DNA from: Deltaproteobacteria bacterium
Lineage (GTDB): Bacteria > SAR324 > NAC60-12
Length of the DNA stretch: 49,456 bases
Direction: 5' to 3'
Assembly (NCBI GenBank): GCA_002716165.1
Contig: PAZT01000029.1
Span: 1 to 49,456 of the forward strand
Positions 26,623 to 36,095 of the stretch are shown one piece after another; the stretch's first letter is position 1, and the number at the start of each line of letters is the position of its first letter. The position numbers and the translations under genes are program-made. The notes under the pieces are model-generated. The model saw only the letters and a program-made list of their open reading frames with translations, was not told where the DNA came from and did no database searches.

Positions 26623-27036
26623 AAATAATTTTATCTTAAGATAAGATTTATCTATCGAGGAGTTAAGGCAAATATTTGCTCGGGCTTTTATAATTTTAAT
26701 TTAAAGGATTCTTCCTAATAATTAAATGACCCATCCGTCATGTTTTTAGATCGGCTTCAATAATTTTTATCATTTTATTCTTTAATACATTCCTTTTATT
26801 TCTCTCTACACTAGTTTATCTTACTATATTTCCTATTCCCAAAGATCTTAAATATTTAACCTATTAAAATGAAGTATTTCTTTCTCTGAGAATTTAGTTT
26901 CCTTCAAGTAAAAATAGTTATGAGATTTAAAGAACAAATTTAAGATGGTTATGAAGTTACTTTTAAAAAAATCAAGACCCCAATGTTGAGTAAAAGATGA
27001 CTTATTATTTATGTTTTGTTTTATAAAATCTGAAGT
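26623..27036. other. 414-base intergenic region with two palindromes
   Basis: No coding frame longer than about 15 codons is convincing. Just after the 74-aa gene lie two perfect palindromes: TTATCTTAAGATAA (26631-26644) and GCAAATATTTGC (26668-26679), the latter followed by CGGGCTTTTATAATTTT. They could be regulator sites or part of a weak terminator. Further on, ATGAC and GTCAT flank six bases before GTTTTT (about 26725-26745), another weak hairpin. Confidence 0.35.
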
Positions 27037-27591
27037 TTAAAAAGAAAAACCTGCTAGAAAAAATGGGACTAAAGGAAGGAATCTTAGTTTATCTATACGC
27101 TCATCGGCATCTGTTTCAAAGCCATTGTCACTTTTAATTTCCTCACTTTCTTTGTTTTCATTGGAAAATGCAGGACCTGCACCCAATAAAATACTAATAT
27201 CATTATCGAAAAACCAACTATATCCCCCGATAGCACTCAATCCCCATCCAGAATAAGTGTATTTTGATCCATCGTCTGTTGTAATAATTGAATTACTATT
27301 GTTCAAAATGAAAACTATAAAATAAGAGTCACAATTTATACAATCAAATCCATACGCATAATTTAATCCATAAAAGTTTTTTTCAAGGGATTCAACATTG
27401 TTTACATTTATTCGTGTAGAAGGAATTTGAGCAAAATGCAATCCAACAGCATTTTGTGAGTCTAAATTATATGTCAATGCATTAGCAACTAAAGCAGATC
27501 TAAAAGCAAATCTTTTTTCATCATCAGATTGACCAAAAAGTGGAGATGTCATACAAAGAAAAAGTATGATTGAAAAATGATAATGTTTCAT
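27037..27591 (-). CDS. Putative small outer-membrane beta-barrel protein
   Basis: A 184-aa protein with a signal peptide (FSIILFLCMTSPLFGQ) and alternating-residue strands such as NFYGLNYAYGFDC, YTYSGWGLSAIGGYSWFF and DISILLGAGPAFS, ending in LAGFSF with a terminal Phe, as expected for an outer-membrane barrel. An acidic stretch (ENKESEEIKSDNGFETDADER) may be an external loop. Two Cys in DCINC. The ATG at 27591 is preferred to one 36 bases upstream because the signal peptide then starts directly. Function unknown. Confidence 0.55.
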   Translation of the reverse strand: MKHYHFSIILFLCMTSPLFGQSDDEKRFAFRSALVANALTYNLDSQNAVGLHFAQIPSTRINVNNVESLEKNFYGLNYAYGFDCINCDSYFIVFILNNSNSIITTDDGSKYTYSGWGLSAIGGYSWFFDNDISILLGAGPAFSNENKESEEIKSDNGFETDADERIDKLRFLPLVPFFLAGFSF

Positions 27592-27871
27592 TTCACTCAA
27601 TAGTAGTAGTTTTGAATATATAATCATATAAGATAGTTTAAAATAGAATGTATCACCAAAACCAAGTTCTTAAAACAAAATTTTATCAAAAATTATAATA
27701 TTTTTAGACGATATTTGATTTTTAAAAAGATGTGACCATTCATCATTTAAATTATGTCGTTTCTGAATTTTTCAATAGCCTTCAATTAAGCATCATAAAA
27801 ATATTTTTTTAGTCAGTAAGTGTGTGGGGATCTTTTTTTGGCATATAACAGAATGTTCCAAAATATGTAAG

Positions 27872-27961
27872 TGGCGGAGGGAGAGGGATTCGAACCCTCG
27901 GTACACTTTCGCATACGGCACATTAGCAATGTGCTGGTTTAAGCCACTCACCCACCCCTCC
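27872..27961 (-). tRNA. tRNA-Ser (anticodon GCU)
   Basis: Read on the minus strand the sequence folds as a class II tRNA. Acceptor GGAGGGG pairs with TCCCTCC (one G-T), anticodon stem GCACA/TGTGC encloses loop TTGCTAA (anticodon GCT), the long variable arm is CGTATGCGAAAGTGTACC, and the T arm is GAGGG-TTCGAAT-CCCTC. Discriminator G, as in serine tRNAs, and CCA is encoded. It decodes AGC/AGU. Confidence 0.95.
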
Positions 27962-28267
27962 GGAAGAAACTGAGTATTCACAATTCCGTATGTTCAAAGT
28001 CGCTCAGACAGGATGTTAAGTTTAAGGAGTCAAGCTTACATTGTGTTTTAATTAATATATATTTGGCAAGTTTTTCTTTACAAATTGCTGATTTATTATT
28101 TAAATTTTTGTTTATTTAAAATGAGACTTTAATTTTTGATGATGATAAATGTTCTTTTACTTAGTTTGACTTGAGAGCAGTCCTAATTTTCTGCTAAAAT
28201 TAACTTAATTCTTTAATTTTCATCAGGTTTTTTTAACAATTTAATTATAATTATCAGGAGAAAAAAA
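27962..28267. other. 306-base spacer between tRNA-Ser and folE
   Basis: AT-rich DNA without a credible gene. It must hold the tRNA promoter (minus strand) and the folE promoter (plus strand), but no box pair is clear enough to name. The right end carries AGGAG at 28257-28261, the folE ribosome site. Confidence 0.4.
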
Positions 28268-28843
28268 TTGGACAAAAAAAAAGTGATTCAGGCTATGCAA
28301 ATGCTTCTAGAAGGATTGGGTCTGGATATGGAAGACAAGCATTTTCAAAAAACCCCGGAAAGGGCAGCAAAATCCTGGTCGGAAGAAATTTGCGCCGGAC
28401 TGGGTGAAAAGAAATTTCGTCTAACCACATTCCCCACTTCTGAAAATTATGAACCAAGCATGGTGGTACTTCAGCACATACCTGTCAAATCAGTTTGTGC
28501 CCATCATTTACTCCCATTCATTGGAGAAGCTACAGTAGCCTATATCCCCAACAAGATGCTTTGCGGAATTTCAAAGCTTTCAAGAATCGTAGATTATTTT
28601 TCCAGACGTCCACAGGTTCAGGAAGAGCTAACCAGTGATATTGCGAACTTCCTGCGAGAAAATCTTGATCCTCAAGGGGTTGGAGTTATTATCAAAGCTA
28701 CACACATGTGTATGGCAATGCGCGGGGTTAGTCACGATGGTGTGATGACAACCAGCAGTTTAAAAGGCTCATTTCTTAATGAAAGTAATGTGCGAGCTGA
28801 ATTTATGGCATTGGCAAATACAGAGAGTTTAGTAAAATTATAA
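28268..28843 (+). CDS. folE: GTP cyclohydrolase I
   Basis: Converts GTP to 7,8-dihydroneopterin triphosphate, the first step of folate (and queuosine) synthesis. The 191-aa length fits the family. The zinc site is visible as Cys and His in SVCAHHLLPF and the second Cys in THMCMAMRGV; the GISKLSRIVDYFSRRPQVQE block is a strong signature. The start is TTG at 28268, supported by AGGAG six bases upstream and by alignment of the first helix (KVIQAMQMLLEGLG). Single gene; its neighbour on the other strand is the HisG-like protein. Confidence 0.94.
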   Translation: MDKKKVIQAMQMLLEGLGLDMEDKHFQKTPERAAKSWSEEICAGLGEKKFRLTTFPTSENYEPSMVVLQHIPVKSVCAHHLLPFIGEATVAYIPNKMLCGISKLSRIVDYFSRRPQVQEELTSDIANFLRENLDPQGVGVIIKATHMCMAMRGVSHDGVMTTSSLKGSFLNESNVRAEFMALANTESLVKL

Positions 28844-28925
28844 GATTAAGTTCCATTTCTTAACTCTTGAAAAAATTTTACTCCTAATTTAAATACCCAA
28901 TATTAGAGTTATATAGTAGAGCATT

Positions 28926-30230
28926 TTAAATAATTTGATTTCCTTTTTTAAGCTCCTGATAATGATTCAAAACTTTCTGGCGTGATCTCTGTGCGAGAGC
29001 TATTGCTTCTTTACGTAGATAATCATCATCTGGTTTCCAGTTTCGTGTGCGCAAACGATAAGGTCTCAACCCTAAATCGATGTCTTCATTTTTACAAAAT
29101 AATTCATCTATTTGAGGCCTTTTCACCCATGTATCCTTCAAGTTAATTTCTAGAGCGTAATACCAACTTGCAAAATTTTGTAATCGCTGATCTTCAAAAT
29201 ACCCAGCAGGTTTGAGAGATTCAACAAATTTTCTAAGTGCAGGATTTTGTTGAAATCTGTCATAATCTACTACATATAGGCTTTCTGAAAGAAACAGTGG
29301 AGCCCCATGTAGAAGAAGTCCCTTGGATTTAAGTGTGTTTCCTGTTTGCACAATTTCTAGACCAACACTACCCTTTTCAGCATTCATCAGAGTTTCTTCA
29401 ACATCGTCTACTGACTCGATGCGGAGCTGTGGGTATGCGGCCATCACGATACCACTGTAGCGACCTTTAACAAAAACATGGCGTCCGTGTTTTGATAGCG
29501 TTTCAAAATCAATTGGACTGCGTCGGCTTCCTCCTTTTTTTGAAATAAGAAAAAATCCAACCATATCCTGTACTTCCCCTCCAAAAACTTTGTTATAACT
29601 ACTTAGCATCGCTGAACCTGCAACACGAATACTAGTTGGTTTTTCCAACTGGTAGTTATACATGCCCCATTTAGTTACTTGGGTGGGATCACCCAAATAA
29701 TGCTGTGTCATGGAAAGAAGTTCATCCAGTCCAACAACCGTTAGATCAACTTCATCAAGCTTAATTAGAGATGATCCATTATGTGGTTCCTCACCCTCAA
29801 CACGTATTCGAGTTTTGCCAATTTGCCAGTCATAACCGAGGAAGCCTACTCGGTAAGGACGAAGTTTTCGTTTTCGATCCACAGAAATTGAAAAACATGA
29901 CGGCGCAGATTTTGAAATTTCTTGAAGAAAACCGAGAGCTTGCGAAAGGTCCGTAGTGCTTCTTCGCTTGCTTTCAGCCAGCACATTTAAAATTTTATCA
30001 ATTTCATCTCCATTGATCCCCATACTTTTCAAATTGTTAAGGAAATTATTCAACGTGCGACCCGTACGGGGGACTGCACATGTAAGGTCAAATGATGGTT
30101 TGAAATTTAATTTAGACAAAACTAAAATTTTTCGTAATTTTTCATACTTACTCTGTAGCAAATCAGAATTGCATCTTAGTGTAAATACCGAAGATAGCCT
30201 AAGTAATTGTAAAAAAGATTCTCGTATCAT
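28926..30230 (-). CDS. Long HisG-like protein (ATP phosphoribosyltransferase family)
   Basis: A 434-aa protein with the landmarks of HisG, which joins ATP and PRPP in the first step of histidine synthesis. The N-terminal strand CAVPRTGRTLNNFLNNLKSMGI matches the substrate-site start of HisG, LDEVDLTVVGLDELL matches the next block, and EIVQTGNTLKSKGL is the PRPP-binding loop. It is far longer than usual (200-300 aa), with about 50 extra residues at the N terminus, an insertion after LAESKRR and a C-terminal extension of about 100 residues. No his genes adjoin. It may be HisG or a paralogue with another role. Start at the ATG 30230; an in-frame TTG lies 12 bases upstream. Confidence 0.6.
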   Translation of the reverse strand: MIRESFLQLLRLSSVFTLRCNSDLLQSKYEKLRKILVLSKLNFKPSFDLTCAVPRTGRTLNNFLNNLKSMGINGDEIDKILNVLAESKRRSTTDLSQALGFLQEISKSAPSCFSISVDRKRKLRPYRVGFLGYDWQIGKTRIRVEGEEPHNGSSLIKLDEVDLTVVGLDELLSMTQHYLGDPTQVTKWGMYNYQLEKPTSIRVAGSAMLSSYNKVFGGEVQDMVGFFLISKKGGSRRSPIDFETLSKHGRHVFVKGRYSGIVMAAYPQLRIESVDDVEETLMNAEKGSVGLEIVQTGNTLKSKGLLLHGAPLFLSESLYVVDYDRFQQNPALRKFVESLKPAGYFEDQRLQNFASWYYALEINLKDTWVKRPQIDELFCKNEDIDLGLRPYRLRTRNWKPDDDYLRKEAIALAQRSRQKVLNHYQELKKGNQII

Positions 30231-30525
30231 TGCTGAAAACAAACAAGATTTTTGTAATAATATTACCTGAAATAGTTAGAGAAAACCTGAAATAAATATA
30301 ATCTCAAACTGCAGAATATGACTGTAAGTTATCCCTCCCTTTTTGTAGGGTTCTATGTTGTCAGAGTAGGATTTTACTCTTGTTGATTTAATCTATAAAA
30401 TCTAAATTTCACATGTTTTAAAAGAAGTCGATTGTCTCAAGATTGAACCTTTTATTGCTGAATTGAGTATAAACTCCAAAAAATGAAATATGTTTAGTTC
30501 ATAAGCTTAAATAAAAGCCTGAATT

Positions 30526-31572
30526 ATGTTAGCGGAAAAAAACAAAAAATTTCTGAGAGATAATAAGTTAAAAAAATCCGATTCAGTAGGCGGAGAAAAC
30601 TTGAGTGAAAGAGTTTCTGTTGCTGAAGAACCTATTCTAGAGGGGGTATGGAAAATAAAATTTGAAGGAAAAGGTTCGGAATTATTTGGAATATTTATAG
30701 ATAATTTTTTCTTAAATTTGTTCACATTGGGAATATATTATCCTTGGGCAAAAGCCAAAAAGAATCGTTATTTTTACAGTTCCACATGCATTAACAATGG
30801 CTATTTTCAGTTCCACGGTAACGGAAAGGAAATGTTTTTTGGGCTTATAAAAGCTCTAGTGGTATTATTTTTTTTAAATTTTATCTACGAGGCATTTATT
30901 TTTGGTAAGGCTATGGATTGGAAACTGTTAATAGGTGGGATATTTTATTTTCTGTTTTTTTGGTTATTGATTGTAATTGCATCTATAGGAACTAAACGTT
31001 ACCGTATGAGCCGAACATCTTGGAGAGGTATACGATTTCGATTTGAAGGTACATTCAAAGAAATTACAATACTGATCGCAAAAGGCTGGCTGATTAACAT
31101 ACTCACTCTGGGACTTTATTATCCTTATTATCTTAACCAATTTCAGTCATATTGGACTTCAAGGAGCAGTTTTGGGAACATTGATTTTAACTATGACGGA
31201 CAAGGCAAGGATGTCTTTCAAATTTGGATCAAAGGAATACTGTTTTCTATAATCACTTTTGGCATATATTTATTCTGGCTAAAAGCGAATCTACATCGAT
31301 ATTTCTGGAAACATACCATGTACAGTGATACAAGAATTGTTTCAAATTTGTATGGTGGAATCTGGCTGAAAGAGTCATTGATTTATATTTTACAGGTTAT
31401 TTTTACATTTGGATTTGGCATGGCATGGGCGGAAGTACGCTACAAAAAGTTTTATCTAGAGACATTTAGGCTTGAAGGTAAAATTAATCTTACAGAAATA
31501 AAACAGTCTGAAGCAAGGTGGACCGGTGCGACAGGAGAAGGAATGGCAGATTTTTTTGATGTGGAAATGTGA
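30526..31572 (+). CDS. DUF898 (YjgN-like) multi-pass membrane protein
   Basis: A 348-aa inner-membrane protein. Three repeats of a pattern are visible, FxIxxxNxxLxxxTLGIYYPWAKxKKxRYF (about residues 60-85), then ILTLGLYYPYYLNQFQ and SIITFGIYLFWLKANLHRYFWKHT, each a membrane helix followed by a basic, aromatic cytosolic turn. This is the hallmark of DUF898/YjgN. Function in the family is unknown. Its stop is three bases before an M48 protease gene, a pairing known elsewhere, so a joint role in membrane protein turnover is a reasonable guess. Confidence 0.85.
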   Translation: MLAEKNKKFLRDNKLKKSDSVGGENLSERVSVAEEPILEGVWKIKFEGKGSELFGIFIDNFFLNLFTLGIYYPWAKAKKNRYFYSSTCINNGYFQFHGNGKEMFFGLIKALVVLFFLNFIYEAFIFGKAMDWKLLIGGIFYFLFFWLLIVIASIGTKRYRMSRTSWRGIRFRFEGTFKEITILIAKGWLINILTLGLYYPYYLNQFQSYWTSRSSFGNIDFNYDGQGKDVFQIWIKGILFSIITFGIYLFWLKANLHRYFWKHTMYSDTRIVSNLYGGIWLKESLIYILQVIFTFGFGMAWAEVRYKKFYLETFRLEGKINLTEIKQSEARWTGATGEGMADFFDVEM

Positions 31573-31575
31573 TAT

Positions 31576-32625
31576 ATGGCTGTAAAAAGTAAGGGAAATT
31601 ATTTTGACGGTAAGTCAGCTGCTAGTCATAAGGTAGAAATTCAGCATGTCACTGAAGGTGTTTTGATAAAATTTGCTGATGGACGAATGCGCGTCTGGTG
31701 TAGTTGTGATTTTCGCCTGAAACAGGATCGTCCAAAAGGACCTATAAGATTAGAGTACGGAGAATTCACTCCAGAGATAATTGAAGTGGAAGATCTTTCA
31801 TTTCAGAGAGGGTTAAAAGAGAAGCTCTTCAAAAGACCGAAGTATTTGTCAAATTGGCTGACATTGCTAGCTGTGCTTATAATTCCCTCGATAATTTTTT
31901 GGTTTATCCCTTTAGCTTCGGGGTGGCTTGTTCACTTTGTGCCTGTTTCTGTTGAAAAACAGCTGGGTAATTACGTGGTCAATGAATTGTTCCCAGACCG
32001 CCGAATTTGTCAGTCAGATGAAGGCAGAAAATCATTGGATGAAATGGTTATGCGATTAACCGCTAAAGATTCTACGTACAATTTTAAGGTTGAAGTTGTT
32101 GATTCAGATTTGGTGAATGCATTTGCTTTACCGGGCGGAAACATTCTAATCTTCCGTGGCTTGCTTGAAAAAAATCCTTCAGCAGATGGACTTGCTGGGG
32201 TTCTGGCTCACGAGATGCAGCATGTTGCGCTCCGGCATGGGACATTAAACATACTTAGACAGATTGCTCTTTCAGGTATTTTCAAGCTTCTCTCTGGAGA
32301 AGCAGGATCTTTTGCCAAAACTTATTTTGATTGGGTGCACATTCTTTCAATCCTCAAATATACGCGTCAGCTTGAAGATGAAGCTGATACATCTGCCCTA
32401 ATGCTATTAGTGAAAAATAAGGTAGATCCTTCTGAAATGATAAAAATGTACCAGATTTTAAGTAAACATTCTTCTTCCTTACCGGAAGCAGTTTCATCTC
32501 ATCCTGACATTTCCTCTAGAATAGGAAGATTAAAATCTTTATTTCAGAATGAACCTGAATTTGAGAGCAATAATGTTCTTACGAAAAAAAAATGGGAATC
32601 TTTAAAGAAAATTTGTCAGATTTAA
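31576..32625 (+). CDS. M48-family membrane metallopeptidase
   Basis: A 349-aa zinc protease with a cytosolic N-terminal domain (about 1-90), one membrane segment (about 93-120, LTLLAVLIIPSIIFWFIPLA) and a peptidase domain. The zinc motif is HEMQH (212-216) within GVLAHEMQHVALRHG, with the third ligand E269 in QLEDEAD. The placement of HExxH after one membrane helix resembles the BepA/YcaL style rather than HtpX. It is probably translated together with the upstream DUF898 gene. Confidence 0.9.
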   Translation: MAVKSKGNYFDGKSAASHKVEIQHVTEGVLIKFADGRMRVWCSCDFRLKQDRPKGPIRLEYGEFTPEIIEVEDLSFQRGLKEKLFKRPKYLSNWLTLLAVLIIPSIIFWFIPLASGWLVHFVPVSVEKQLGNYVVNELFPDRRICQSDEGRKSLDEMVMRLTAKDSTYNFKVEVVDSDLVNAFALPGGNILIFRGLLEKNPSADGLAGVLAHEMQHVALRHGTLNILRQIALSGIFKLLSGEAGSFAKTYFDWVHILSILKYTRQLEDEADTSALMLLVKNKVDPSEMIKMYQILSKHSSSLPEAVSSHPDISSRIGRLKSLFQNEPEFESNNVLTKKKWESLKKICQI

Positions 32626-32734
32626 TATTTAATGTAAAAAATAATCAAATATCTAATTTATAATTTTACTTAAACATGGACTGTCATAGAGAAATTTTAA
32701 TCTGAAGAAAAGATTTTCCTGAGTATTTCAATTA

Positions 32735-34804
32735 TTAAGTAGCTTCTATAGCTTCAAGAACAATTTCTGCAACATCTTTGGTCTTGACGGTTTCGCTTTT
32801 ACCCTTTGCTGTAATTCCGTCACTTAACATAGTCATGCAAAATGGACATGCAGTTGCTACTGTGGATGCACCTGTATTTAATGCTTCCTCGGTGCGTGTT
32901 TCATTTATACGAGATCCAATTTTTTCTTCCATCCACATTCTTGAGCCACCGGCTCCACAACAAAAACTTTCAATGCCATGTCGTTTCATTTCAACTAGAG
33001 GTTCATTCCCAGAATTATTTAATAGCTTACGGGGGGATTCATATTCTTGGTTATAGCGACCAAGATAACAGGAATCGTGATATGTAACAGTGTCTTTGAG
33101 ATTACTTCCAAGCGGCAGTTTGTTTTCATCAACTAGTTTTTGAATGAATTGGGTATGATGAAACACTTCGTATTCACCTCCAAGCTGTGGATATTCATTT
33201 TTGATTGTATTCAGGCAGTGCGGACAAGAGGTAACAATTTTTTTGATGTTGTAGTTATTTAGTGTTTCCACATTTTCGCCTGCTAACATCTGAAATAGCA
33301 TTTCATTCCCCGAACGTCTAGCTAGGTCTCCTGTACATTTCTCTTCACTACCCAGTATGGCAAATTTTACTCCTGCTTTCTTGTAAAGTGTTGCAGTTGC
33401 TCGGGCAATTTTCTGGTTTCTACTATCATAAGAACCAGCACATCCGACCCACATCAAAACTTCAATTTCATCTGATGGCTCTTCATTTTCTCTGTTTCTA
33501 TCCGACATCAAAGGAATTTCCATCCCATTCGCCCAGTCTGCCCTTTGATCGAAGCCTATGCCCCATGGATTAAAGTTGCGCTCCAGTCCTTTAAAAGTAT
33601 TGGTCATTTCAGGAGGATAGTTCTCTTCCATCATGGTCTGGTTTTGGCGCATTGCGATAATTCTAGGAACATGTTCAATTGAAACAGGACAAGCCTCTTC
33701 GCAAGCTCGGCATGTTGTACATGCCCAAAGTGTATCTGGATGAATGATATCACCAACGAGAGTTTTTTCCTCTGCTGTTTTTCCTGTTGTGAAAAGTGTT
33801 CTTTCCTCATTTCGCAAGTGTTTCAGGAGAGACTGATTGAACCACTTTAAAGTGAGTGGTTTGTCAGTGACGTAAGTTGGACAGACATCATGGCAACGAC
33901 CACACTCTGTACATGAGAAGAGGTCTAGACCTTGTTTCCAGGTCAAGTGTTCCAACTTATTCACACCAATATTTCCTTCTTCCCACAATTTTTCATCCTC
34001 CAAATTTGTCAAAGGTGCAGGAGCATGAGGATAATCTAGAGAACCAAAAAAAATATTTGGCAATGCGGTTATTTCATGAAACTGCTTGGTGTTAATAAGC
34101 AAATTAAGGAAAATTAGCATTGCGGCAACATGTCCCCAGTAGCCAAAATAATAAAAGAATGCATTTCCTCCCTCTCCAAAAAAATTTAAAACCTTTGACA
34201 CGAGAAAGCTCACTGGAGCCCATTGCCATTCAGTTCCATATTCTGTGCTTTGAAAAAAATGAAGATTATGACCAAAATTTTCCACCAGATTATAACGAGC
34301 AGCATCAAACAGTATATCTGTGAGCATGATAGCGACTATGAAAAGTAAAACATAGATGCCCTCCCAGTTAAGTTCCAATCGCTCGGGTTTTGGCCAGATT
34401 CTTCGGTATAGAGCGACTAAAACCAAGGCGAGTACCAAGACTTCTGCAACGTTGTAAACAGAGATATAAATGAACCCAAGAATGGAGTCTGAACCAAGCA
34501 GTGGCAGATATTCTTGGAACCCAGTTAAAAAACCTTCCCCCATCAATGTAAGTTCTCGCACTCCTATAATTAGCGCTCCCCAGAAAATAAACGCATGCAT
34601 GATTCCTGAACCACGTTCTCTACTTCGCCCGATAAGCCTTTCCTGTCCGATCCCCATTTTTAGCAATCTGCCTATACGTCTTTTGATATCTTTAAATCGG
34701 CTTTCTGGTGCCATTTTTGTAAGAGCACCAAACTTGACGATGAGCTGCAAAGCTAAAATCCCCCAGGCAAAAAACATTACCAATGACATTAACCAAGGAT
34801 TCAT
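32735..34804 (-). CDS. Membrane-bound Fe-S oxidoreductase, FadF/HdrD-like (EtfAB:quinone oxidoreductase type)
   Basis: A 689-aa electron-transfer protein. Residues 1-245 form a membrane domain with several helices, like the gamma subunit of nitrate reductase (heme b or quinone site). Two 4Fe-4S clusters follow: CTECGRCHDVCP (298-309) and CTTCRACEEACP (362-373). Two CCG-type domains then appear, with WVGCAGSYDSRNQ, SCPHC, YHDSC and FCCGAGGSRMW (615 on), which bind a non-cubane cluster in HdrB/HdrD. The combined layout is that of FadF, thought to pass electrons from ETF of beta-oxidation to quinone. No etf or acyl-CoA dehydrogenase genes are adjacent. Confidence 0.88.
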   Translation of the reverse strand: MNPWLMSLVMFFAWGILALQLIVKFGALTKMAPESRFKDIKRRIGRLLKMGIGQERLIGRSRERGSGIMHAFIFWGALIIGVRELTLMGEGFLTGFQEYLPLLGSDSILGFIYISVYNVAEVLVLALVLVALYRRIWPKPERLELNWEGIYVLLFIVAIMLTDILFDAARYNLVENFGHNLHFFQSTEYGTEWQWAPVSFLVSKVLNFFGEGGNAFFYYFGYWGHVAAMLIFLNLLINTKQFHEITALPNIFFGSLDYPHAPAPLTNLEDEKLWEEGNIGVNKLEHLTWKQGLDLFSCTECGRCHDVCPTYVTDKPLTLKWFNQSLLKHLRNEERTLFTTGKTAEEKTLVGDIIHPDTLWACTTCRACEEACPVSIEHVPRIIAMRQNQTMMEENYPPEMTNTFKGLERNFNPWGIGFDQRADWANGMEIPLMSDRNRENEEPSDEIEVLMWVGCAGSYDSRNQKIARATATLYKKAGVKFAILGSEEKCTGDLARRSGNEMLFQMLAGENVETLNNYNIKKIVTSCPHCLNTIKNEYPQLGGEYEVFHHTQFIQKLVDENKLPLGSNLKDTVTYHDSCYLGRYNQEYESPRKLLNNSGNEPLVEMKRHGIESFCCGAGGSRMWMEEKIGSRINETRTEEALNTGASTVATACPFCMTMLSDGITAKGKSETVKTKDVAEIVLEAIEAT

Positions 34805-35151
34805 TATATTTTCTTTTTATTAAAAGTTACTGATGGAATAAAATGAAAATTATTAAAATGAGATAAAAATCAAATTGTAAATAATGCTATAATTTTATAA
34901 TTTCTTTAATTTTTGGGCAAGGTAAATACAATGCTTTTTTGTTTTGCAGTATATTAGATGTTTTTAAAAATCATATTTTGATCTCCTTAAGAAATTTGTC
35001 TTCGCATTTTTTAATAGAATATTTCATCTTTTTAAAGAGTAGGAATAAATGAATTATGCTTATACATTTTGTTCCAAAAGTAGGAAATATTGATATTATA
35101 TAATGAATTTATAATTGTAAAAAATAATTTTAATTGGTTTTTTAGGCAAAT
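34805..35151. other. 347-base intergenic region between divergent genes
   Basis: Very AT-rich with no credible gene. A 14-codon frame (35049-35093) starts eight bases after AGG but shows no likeness to anything. Promoters for the genes on both sides must lie here, though none can be picked out confidently. Confidence 0.35.
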
Positions 35152-36000
35152 ATGGAATTTTTTAAAAAAATATACTTTCTTCTCTTTTTAAAACTATTAT
35201 TCCTTTTTGGTTGTAGCACAGGCAAACTGTTTTATGACTATGGAGATGAAATGGTTTCCTGGCAGGTTGATAATTATTTTGACCTAACTATTAAGCAAGA
35301 AGAGTGGATTGAAGAGCGCATGAGAATGCATCTTAATTGGCATCGAAATAAAGAATTACCACGTTATAGGGACTTTTTGATTGAAATTCAGAACAAGTCT
35401 GGAGATGGTTTGACAATGAGTGAATTGGACGAAGGGTATGCAAGGCTTGATCAGAAAAGGATTATCATACTTGAGACTTTACTTTCTGACACAGCATTAT
35501 TTTTAGCAGAAATAAGTCCAGAGCAGATTAATACTCTTGAAAAAAAAATGATTGAAGATAATCAAGAAATGGAGGAAAATTTGGAATCTCCAGAAAAACT
35601 TTTCAGAGAGAGGAAGGAGAGTTTCTGGGAGCAAATGGAAGACTGGTTTGGGGATTTTAGTGTAGATCAGAAAGATGAGATTAATAGACTGCATTCAGAG
35701 TGGTTCTCAAGAACAAAAGATCCTTTGTTAGCCAGATTAGAAAGACGACGTGAATCGCAGTTACGGTTCTTAACTCAGTTGCGTTCATCTCAAGACAAGA
35801 CAGAACTTGAAAAATGGCTTCGTGTTTCAGTAATTAACTGGCAAGGAGAGCCTAATAAGGTTAAGCAAAAAAGAATACTTCGAAATAAAAAAAGGATTTT
35901 ACAAGTTGACAAGTTTTTAACAACTGAACAGCGTATGCATGCAGTTAGAGAATTAGATGAATGGATTGAAATTCTTGATAGCATAATTTTGGATAATTGA
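35152..36000 (+). CDS. DUF6279-type lipoprotein
   Basis: A 282-aa lipoprotein with signal FLLFLKLLFLFGC (lipobox LFGC) and a mature helical part. The block LFYDYGDEMVSWQVDNYFDLTIKQ is typical of DUF6279, in which a YN/YD and WxxDxYxxLxxxQ pattern follows the lipidated Cys. The rest is charged and helical (LPRYRDFLIEIQN, QKRIILETLL..., FWEQMEDWFGDFS). Function is unknown in the family; it is presumably on the periplasmic face of a membrane. Separated by about 95 bases from metK, so cotranscription is possible. Confidence 0.75.
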   Translation: MEFFKKIYFLLFLKLLFLFGCSTGKLFYDYGDEMVSWQVDNYFDLTIKQEEWIEERMRMHLNWHRNKELPRYRDFLIEIQNKSGDGLTMSELDEGYARLDQKRIIILETLLSDTALFLAEISPEQINTLEKKMIEDNQEMEENLESPEKLFRERKESFWEQMEDWFGDFSVDQKDEINRLHSEWFSRTKDPLLARLERRRESQLRFLTQLRSSQDKTELEKWLRVSVINWQGEPNKVKQKRILRNKKRILQVDKFLTTEQRMHAVRELDEWIEILDSIILDN

Positions 36001-36095
36001 TTGCTATTAAGAAAAAGATTGTCTAATCGAATCTTGAAATTAAGGTGATTTTGGGTTGTAATAATACTACTTTAAACCAACATCCAAAAAAAAAT

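Noticed and set aside
27793..27981. 62-codon frame over the tRNA-Ser
   Set aside because: It overlaps the complete tRNA gene; its sequence is translated tRNA.
30330..30350. CCCTccctttttgtAGGG as a terminator
   Set aside because: Only four base pairs around a ten-base loop and no T-run after the stem.
32778..34823. Many plus-strand frames opposite the Fe-S oxidoreductase gene
   Set aside because: The minus-strand gene has clear cluster motifs over its full length; the opposite frames have no recognisable features.
36001..36095. SAM riboswitch before metK
   Set aside because: The 95-base leader is AT-rich with no paired helices or conserved core of the known SAM riboswitch classes that I could recognise.
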